Shown piece after piece: positions 57,048-64,000 of a DNA stretch of 64,000 bases. Position 1 is the stretch's first letter, and every line of letters starts with the position of its first letter. Both the position numbers and the translations under genes were made by a program. The DNA comes from Micromonospora sp. CB01531 (GTDB lineage: Bacteria; Actinomycetota; Actinomycetes; Mycobacteriales; Micromonosporaceae). The stretch covers positions 480,666 to 544,665 of the forward strand of contig NZ_LWLS01000001.1 of the NCBI RefSeq assembly GCF_001905095.1, given 5' to 3'. The notes under the pieces were generated by a model that had not been told where the DNA came from, made no database searches, and saw only the letters and a program-made list of their open reading frames with translations.

Positions 57048-58700
57048 ATGCGGCATGCTGTCTCCTCGGTCACGATCGCGCTCGGCCTGGTCGGCGCGGT
57101 CGTGGCACCGGCCGGGCCGGCCCTGGCGGCTCCCGCCGCGGCCTCCGCGCTGGCCGCGGCTCCCAAGAAGAAGTGCACGATCGAGGACAAACGGCTGCGT
57201 GAGCTGTCCGGCCTCGTCGCCACCACCAGCGGCTATGTGGTGATCAACGACGGCAGCGAGCAGGACAGCCTCAAAAAGGTCTTCTACCTCGACGCCAAGT
57301 GCAAGATCTCGAAGGAGCCGGTCCGCTACTCGGGCGACGGGCCGTTCGACACCGAGGACCTCGTGCTCGGTCCGGACGGCGAGACGCTCTGGATCGCCGA
57401 CACCGGGGACAACATCACCAGCAAGACCCGCCGGGAGCGGGTCGCCGTGTGGAGCATGCCGCTCGACGGGTCCAAGAGGCCCGTCCTGCACCGCCTGTCC
57501 TACCCGGGCAAAGAGCCGCACGACGCCGAGGCGCTGCTGATCGGTGACGACAACCTGCCGTTGATCATCACCAAGGAAACCTCCGGCAAGTCGGAGATCT
57601 TCAAGCCGGAGGCGAAGCTCAAGAACGGCGACACCGACCCGGTGCCGATGAAGAAGGTCGGCGAGGTCACCCTGCCCAAGACCAGCACTGAGAACAAGCT
57701 GGGCGCGCCGGGCCGATTGCTGGTCACCGGTGCCGCCCGCTCGCCCGACGGCACCAAGGTCGTCCTGCGCACCTATGCGGACGCCTTCGAGTTCGACGTG
57801 ACCGGCGGTGACATCGTCACGGCGGTCACCACCGGCAAGCCCCGGGTCACCCCGCTCGCCGACCCGTTCGGCGAGGCCATCTCCTACACCCCGGACGGCA
57901 AGCTCTTCGTCACGGTCTCCGACGCCGGTCTCCTCGACACCTCGGATCCGGTCGACATCCTCAGCTACACCCCGTCGACCAAGGGCGCGGAGGCGCTGCC
58001 GAACCCTGGCAAGGAGGTCACCAAGGCGACCGCCGAGAAGTCCTGGCTCGACGGGCTGACGCTTGACCAGATCACCTACCTGATCGCCGCGGTCGGCGTG
58101 ATCGGCGCGCTGATGGTCGGCGCCGGCATCTTCGGCATCCTGCGGGCTCGCCGTAAGCCCGCGAAGGCCGAGGAGCCGGCCGAAGAGCGCGGCGACGAGT
58201 CCTTCCCGCCCGGCAACCGGCTGGACAGCGCGCCGCGCGGCGGCGGGGTCTACGGCGGGGGCGCCAGCGGCGGGGTCTACGGCGGCGATGGCGCCCGGGG
58301 CAGTGGCGGCGGCTACGGCGGCGCCCCGGCCAGCGGCACCCCGGGCCGACCGGCGGGCGGCGGCGTGTACGGCGGTGGCCGTCCGCAGGAGGGCGGCGGT
58401 GGTGGCGGCGTCTACGGCGGGGGCCAGCGGGGCGGTGGCCGCCCGCAGGGTGGCGGCGTCTACGGTGGCGGCCCGCAGCAGGGCGGTGGCGGGTACGGCC
58501 GCCCGCCGCAGGGACGCGGCGGCCACGGCGGTGGACCCCAGGGCGGGGGCGGGTACGGCGGCGGGCGTGCCGAGCCGCGCCGAGGCGAGCCGGACTACCG
58601 GGACCCGCGCAACGGCCGGGGCCACGGCGGCTACGACGAGCGGGGCCAGTACGGGCCGGTGTCCGGCGGCGGCCGGGAGTATCGGGGCGACCGCTACTGA
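57048..58700 (+). CDS. Secreted, membrane-anchored protein with propeller-like domain and Gly-rich tail
   Basis: A 550-residue protein. Residues 1-27 are a signal peptide (SVTIALGLVGAVVAPAGPAL). The extracellular region to about residue 335 has propeller-like strands (DTEDLVLGPDGETLWIADTG; EAISYTPDGKLFVTVSDAG). A transmembrane helix follows (ITYLIAAVGVIGALMVGAGI). The cytoplasmic tail of about 175 residues consists of Gly-Val-Tyr-Gly-Gly-type repeats mixed with Arg, Pro and Gln, low-complexity and probably disordered. The ATG at 57048 lies shortly after a GACACT -10-like sequence. The stop codon is part of a bidirectional terminator. Function unknown. Confidence 0.75.
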   Translation: MRHAVSSVTIALGLVGAVVAPAGPALAAPAAASALAAAPKKKCTIEDKRLRELSGLVATTSGYVVINDGSEQDSLKKVFYLDAKCKISKEPVRYSGDGPFDTEDLVLGPDGETLWIADTGDNITSKTRRERVAVWSMPLDGSKRPVLHRLSYPGKEPHDAEALLIGDDNLPLIITKETSGKSEIFKPEAKLKNGDTDPVPMKKVGEVTLPKTSTENKLGAPGRLLVTGAARSPDGTKVVLRTYADAFEFDVTGGDIVTAVTTGKPRVTPLADPFGEAISYTPDGKLFVTVSDAGLLDTSDPVDILSYTPSTKGAEALPNPGKEVTKATAEKSWLDGLTLDQITYLIAAVGVIGALMVGAGIFGILRARRKPAKAEEPAEERGDESFPPGNRLDSAPRGGGVYGGGASGGVYGGDGARGSGGGYGGAPASGTPGRPAGGGVYGGGRPQEGGGGGGVYGGGQRGGGRPQGGGVYGGGPQQGGGGYGRPPQGRGGHGGGPQGGGGYGGGRAEPRRGEPDYRDPRNGRGHGGYDERGQYGPVSGGGREYRGDRY

Positions 58701-58746
58701 CCTGGCACGGGTGACCGCCGCGGTGGCGGTCACCCGTGCCAGGTCA
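58698..58746. terminator. Bidirectional terminator containing both stop codons
   Basis: A perfect 22 bp stem (58698-58719 with 58725-58746) with a GCGGT loop. The first three bases are the TGA of the secreted protein, and the last three are the TGA of lexA on the other strand. Confidence 0.93.
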
Positions 58747-59529
58747 GATCCGGCGCAGCACGGCGACCACGCGACCCATGATGGTGGCGTCGTCGCCCGG
58801 GATCGGGTCGAAGGCTGGATTCTGCGGCATCAGCCAGACGTGCCCGTCGCGGCGCCGGTAGGTCTTCACGGTCGCCTCGCCGTCGAGCATGGCCGCCACG
58901 ATGTCGCCGGCCTCGGCGTTCGGCTGCTGCCGGACGACCACCCAGTCGCCGTCGCAGATCGCGGCGTCGAGCATCGAGTCGCCCTTGACCTGGAGCATGA
59001 AGACCTCGCCCTCGCCCACCAGCTCGCGGGGGAGGGGGAAGATGTCCTCCACCGCCTGCTCGGCGAGGATCGGGCCACCGGCGGCGATCCGACCCAGCAT
59101 CGGCACGTACGCCGGGGCGGGCCGCTGCGCGCGGGCGGTCTCGTCGTCGAGCACGTCGCCGGGGGCGCGGACGTCCACCGCGCGCGGCCGGTTCGGGTCG
59201 CGGCGCAGGAAGCCCTTCTTCTCCAGCTCCTTGAGCTGGTAGGCGACGCTGGACGGCGAGACCAGGCCGACCGCCTCGCCGATCTCGCGCACGCTCGGCG
59301 GGTAGCCGTGGCGCTCCACCCAGGTGCGGATGAACTCCAGGATCCGGCGCTGCCGGGCGGTCAGGTCGACCGTGGTCGGGTCGGGGAAGCTGCTGACCAC
59401 CGGCGTGACCGGGCGCACGGCGGGCTGTGCGGCCCGGGTGCGCGCGGTGCGGGGTCGACGGGTCGCCGGCGGACCCGCCCCGTCGATCGGCTGCGGGTTC
59501 TTCTGCCGGCTGGCCCGGTCCTCGGTCAC
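58744..59529 (-). CDS. lexA: SOS repressor LexA
   Basis: A 261-residue LexA. The winged HTH occupies about residues 54-115 ([38 protein letters not shown]). The self-cleavage site is Ala150-Gly151 in RIAAGGPI. The catalytic dyad is Ser185 in VKGDSMLD and Lys222 in [10 protein letters not shown]. An N-terminal extension of about 48 residues rich in Arg, Ala and Pro precedes the HTH, as in other actinobacteria. The start is a GTG at 59529. Two good SOS boxes and a weaker one upstream predict autoregulation. Confidence 0.96.
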   Translation of the reverse strand: MTEDRASRQKNPQPIDGAGPPATRRPRTARTRAAQPAVRPVTPVVSSFPDPTTVDLTARQRRILEFIRTWVERHGYPPSVREIGEAVGLVSPSSVAYQLKELEKKGFLRRDPNRPRAVDVRAPGDVLDDETARAQRPAPAYVPMLGRIAAGGPILAEQAVEDIFPLPRELVGEGEVFMLQVKGDSMLDAAICDGDWVVVRQQPNAEAGDIVAAMLDGEATVKTYRRRDGHVWLMPQNPAFDPIPGDDATIMGRVVAVLRRI

Positions 59530-59642
59530 GTCCGTCCTCCCTGGTCGGCGCTGGGTGCCTTGGCGGCTCGTGGTGCGTACTCGGGTGATGCTGGTGCTGC
59601 CGACCGGCTCGACGCGACACGCCGTGTCCGGTCGTTGTTGAC

Positions 59643-59671
59643 CGTATAGGTGAGATCAGCCATTTTCAAAC
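59643..59671 (-). promoter_or_regulatory. lexA promoter candidate
   Basis: On the minus strand TTGAAA (59671-59666 region) and TATACG (59648-59643) are about 15-16 bp apart. The -35 overlaps the weak SOS box. The short spacer makes the call tentative. Confidence 0.4.
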
Positions 59672-59680
59672 ATCTGTACG
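59667..59680. promoter_or_regulatory. Weak SOS box of lexA
   Basis: CAAACATCTGTACG matches CGAAC-N4-GTTCG at 8 of 10 fixed positions and overlaps the presumed lexA -35. Confidence 0.45.
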
Positions 59681-59718
59681 ACCTGTTGTCGGCGTGTCGC
59701 GGTGAAATCCTGGATTTC

Positions 59719-59732
59719 CGAACGCCTGTTCT
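59719..59732. promoter_or_regulatory. SOS box of lexA
   Basis: CGAACGCCTGTTCT matches the LexA consensus at 9 of 10 fixed positions, 190 bp upstream of the lexA start. Confidence 0.75.
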
Positions 59733-59752
59733 GGTAAATGGTACGTCGCTGT

Positions 59753-59766
59753 CGAACGCGTGTTCC
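59753..59766. promoter_or_regulatory. SOS box of lexA, second
   Basis: CGAACGCGTGTTCC matches the LexA consensus at 9 of 10 fixed positions, 34 bp from the preceding box. Confidence 0.75.
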
Positions 59767-59891
59767 AACGGAACGCGGCGGTTCAGGGCCGTGCGGTAAC
59801 CCTCCGAGGTGTCGGCCGTTGGGCTTTCGGCGACCTGGGAAGGGTGGGGCGGGTGAGTGATTCTGATGACGCGCGCGACACGCGTGCCAAC

Positions 59892-59920
59892 TTGACCTCG
59901 CTGGGGCGACGGCATACGGT
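59892..59920 (+). promoter_or_regulatory. nrdR-nrdJ promoter
   Basis: TTGACC (59892-59897) and TACGGT (59915-59920) are separated by 17 bp, close to the housekeeping consensus. The start point would be near 59927, on the first NrdR box. Confidence 0.65.
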
Positions 59921-59926
59921 CGACCC

Positions 59927-59936
59927 CTAGATGTAG
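59927..59936. promoter_or_regulatory. NrdR box 1 (core)
   Basis: CTAGATGTAG fits the NrdR core C-W-A-T-A-T-A-T-W-G at 8 of 10 positions and lies at the predicted transcription start. Confidence 0.65.
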
Positions 59937-59958
59937 TAGTCACACGGGCGTAAGTCGC

Positions 59959-59968
59959 CTACAGGTTG
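59959..59968. promoter_or_regulatory. NrdR box 2 (core)
   Basis: CTACAGGTTG fits the core at 7 of 10 positions. It lies 32 bp from box 1, the three-turn spacing usual for NrdR box pairs. Confidence 0.5.
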
Positions 59969-60094
59969 GGTTCAACTACCGAACGCACTCCCGTACCGTC
60001 AACCCGGCGTCAGCCATCCGACGATGGCCTCGCCCCGGTGACGCGTGCCCGGGAGCCGGTCGGTGTGCCCACGGTCGATGAAGGAGGTCAGGCG

Positions 60095-60595
60095 ATGCGG
60101 TGTCCGTACTGCCGGCACGCCGACTCTCGGGTGGTCGACTCGCGGGAGGCCGACGACGGCCAGCTCATCCGGCGGCGGCGGGCCTGCCCGGAGTGCGGCA
60201 AGCGGTTCACCACCGTCGAGGAGGCGGTGCTCGCGGTGGTCAAGCGCAGCGGGGTGACCGAGCCGTTCAGCCGCACCAAGATCATCGGCGGGGTGCGCAA
60301 GGCGTGCCAGGGCCGGCCGGTCGACGACGACTCCATCGCGCTGCTGGCGCAGAAGGTCGAGGAGACCGTGCGGGCCAAGGGGGCCGCCGAGATCCCCAGC
60401 CACGAGGTCGGGCTGGCCATCCTGGGGCCGCTGCGCGACCTGGACGAGGTGGCCTACCTGCGGTTCGCCAGCGTCTACCGGTCGTTCGACTCGCTCGCCG
60501 ACTTCGAGCGTGAGATCGAGACGCTGCGCGCGGCCGCCCAGGCCCGGGAGGGGGCCGGCGAGCAGCCGGTCGAGGCCGCGGGCCGCACCAGCTGA
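60095..60595 (+). CDS. nrdR: Transcriptional repressor NrdR
   Basis: A 166-residue NrdR. The zinc ribbon has MRCPYC (Cys3, Cys6) and CPEC about 25 residues later, and an ATP-cone domain follows ([20 protein letters not shown]). It represses ribonucleotide reductase genes according to nucleotide levels. The ATG at 60095 is fixed by the zinc ribbon and by a strong AAGGAGGT ribosome site. It lies 69 bp before nrdJ, its likely target, and is preceded by its own boxes, which implies autoregulation. Confidence 0.96.
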   Translation: MRCPYCRHADSRVVDSREADDGQLIRRRRACPECGKRFTTVEEAVLAVVKRSGVTEPFSRTKIIGGVRKACQGRPVDDDSIALLAQKVEETVRAKGAAEIPSHEVGLAILGPLRDLDEVAYLRFASVYRSFDSLADFEREIETLRAAAQAREGAGEQPVEAAGRTS

Positions 60596-60623
60596 ATGCT
60601 TTCGGATTTCTGACAGATTGGAA

Positions 60624-60644
60624 CGCGCGGTGGGTGACCGCGCG
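60624..60644 (+). promoter_or_regulatory. Hairpin between nrdR and nrdJ
   Basis: CGCGCGGT (60624-60631) pairs with ACCGCGCG (60637-60644) around GGGTG. It may be a processing or attenuation point that sets the nrdR/nrdJ ratio. Confidence 0.45.
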
Positions 60645-60664
60645 CAGACGAGGGGGGCGACGGC

Positions 60665-63520
<2,856 letters not shown>

Positions 63521-63534
63521 CGTCTCACCCGTCT

Positions 63535-63568
63535 CGCGAGCGCGGCAGGCCTTCCTGCCGCGCTCGCG
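63535..63568 (+). terminator. Hairpin terminator after nrdJ
   Basis: A perfect 15 bp stem (63535-63549 with 63554-63568), CCTT loop, followed by GCGTTTCTG, 14 bp after the nrdJ stop. Confidence 0.9.
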
Positions 63569-63651
63569 GCGTTTCTGTGGTGAGCAGGCATTCGTCGGTC
63601 CGTCTGCCCGGGGGCTCCCGGAACGTTTCAAGGGATTGAGGCCAGTGGGAG

Positions 63652-64000
63652 TTAAGCGACCAGCGGTTGCGGCTCCGTTTGCTGGTCGGGTTTGTTGATC
63701 CAGACCTGGTCGGGCAGGTCGAGGATCTTGGGTGCGAGGCGGTGGGTGCTGAACCGTTCGGGATGCGCCGCGCGGGCGGTGGCCAGGGTCCGTTCCCGCA
63801 CCACGCGGACCGCGTGGTGGCGGCCGTGGTGGACCTCGGCCGGGGTGTGCAGCCCGATGCCAGCGTGGCGGTGTGCCTCGTTGTACCAGGCCACGAAGTC
63901 GGTCATGAACACCCGAGCATGGGCCAGGGACGCGAACCGCTGCGGGAACACAGGGGCGTACTTCAGGGTCTTGTTGTGAACACGAACGCGGGAGGTGGAG
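63652..64000 (-). mobile_element. IS3-family transposase (integrase core), C-terminal part
   Basis: The frame enters from the right edge on the minus strand and ends at 63652, so at least 115 residues are visible. The segment KTLKYAPVFPQRFASLAHAR, then WYNEAHRHAGIGLHTPAEVH and RFSTHRLAPKILDLPDQVWI, matches the C-terminal end of IS3-type OrfB proteins, including the last part of the DDE domain. The residues right at the edge (STSRVRVHN) do not match the sequence normally found before KTLKY. This may mean truncation or a frameshift just outside the window. The IS end is probably within 63610-63650, but the inverted repeat cannot be confirmed. Confidence 0.8.

Larger units (their letters stand above)
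59530..60094. other. 565 bp divergent regulatory region between lexA and nrdR
   Basis: No gene is supported here. The lexA half (59640-59770) holds SOS boxes and a probable lexA promoter. The nrdR half (59890-59970) holds a promoter and two NrdR boxes, followed by a leader of about 170 bp. The leader shows no recognisable riboswitch. Confidence 0.8.

Noticed and set aside
59774..59789. GAAC and GTTC inverted repeat near the lexA SOS boxes
   Set aside because: The half-sites are 6 bp apart and not 4, so it does not fit a LexA site.

Overview
The window reads as chromosome of a high-GC, spore-forming actinomycete, most likely a Micromonosporaceae member (Micromonospora or a close relative). 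The grounds are very GC-rich third codon positions, frequent GTG and one TTG start, tightly overlapping operons (ATGA and GTGA junctions), a Spo0M-type protein, a selD gene, the gluABCD-rny-recX-recA order, and an nrdR-nrdJ pair for a B12-dependent ribonucleotide reductase. No tRNA, rRNA, CRISPR array or prophage was seen. The only mobile-element gene is an IS3-type transposase remnant cut by the right edge.

Layout. 0-3.5 kb: end of pgsA, a CinA-type protein, and the envelope-stress cluster clgR-pspA-pspM. 3.5-10.8 kb: a very large multicopper-oxidase-fold protein with fibronectin repeats that has lost its copper ligands, a Nei/Fpg glycosylase, a SAM hydrolase and a secreted TIGR03118 protein. 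10.8-16.1 kb: the Lhr-type helicase and a divergent small gene. 16.4-22.5 kb: a complete Mrp (Mnh) cation/proton antiporter operon with subunits A+B fused, then C, D, E, F, G. 22.5-26.1 kb: two CNNM/CorC-like CBS membrane proteins and Spo0M. 26.2-31.2 kb: LysE exporter, an FMN-oxidase/GNAT fusion divergent from a MocR regulator, a tiny membrane protein, UdgX and a pterin-dehydratase-like protein. 31.2-35.3 kb: a spermidine/putrescine-type ABC importer. 35.4-38.0 kb: acyl-CoA dehydrogenase and an MFS permease. 38.0-42.7 kb: DUF3046, recA, recX, rny. 42.7-46.1 kb: a glutamate-type ABC importer. 46.3-53.6 kb: selD, an unknown gene, miaB, a DUF349 protein, an extradiol-dioxygenase-like protein, miaA, dapF. 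53.9-63.5 kb: malic enzyme, hflX, a secreted propeller protein, lexA, nrdR, nrdJ.

The housekeeping genes form a skeleton (pgsA-clgR-pspA-pspM ... DUF3046-recA-recX ... miaB ... miaA-dapF-hflX ... lexA ... nrdR) that matches the order of the Mycobacterium tuberculosis Rv2746c-Rv2718c region. About 34 kb of other genes sit between pspM and recA here. DNA repair is a recurring theme (Nei, Lhr, UdgX, RecA, RecX, LexA, NrdR/NrdJ). The regulatory DNA fits it: a good SOS box lies before recA, two good and one weak box before lexA, and a pair of NrdR boxes 32 bp apart over the nrdR start region.

The least explained signals are the following. A short GC-rich repeat occurs several times inside coding sequences, in different reading frames and orientations. 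A 59-60 bp palindromic element ending in GTTGATCAAG occurs twice in intergenic DNA. Several very small ORFs have good translation signals and two of them are coupled to the next gene. A copper-ligand-less multicopper oxidase homologue is also present.
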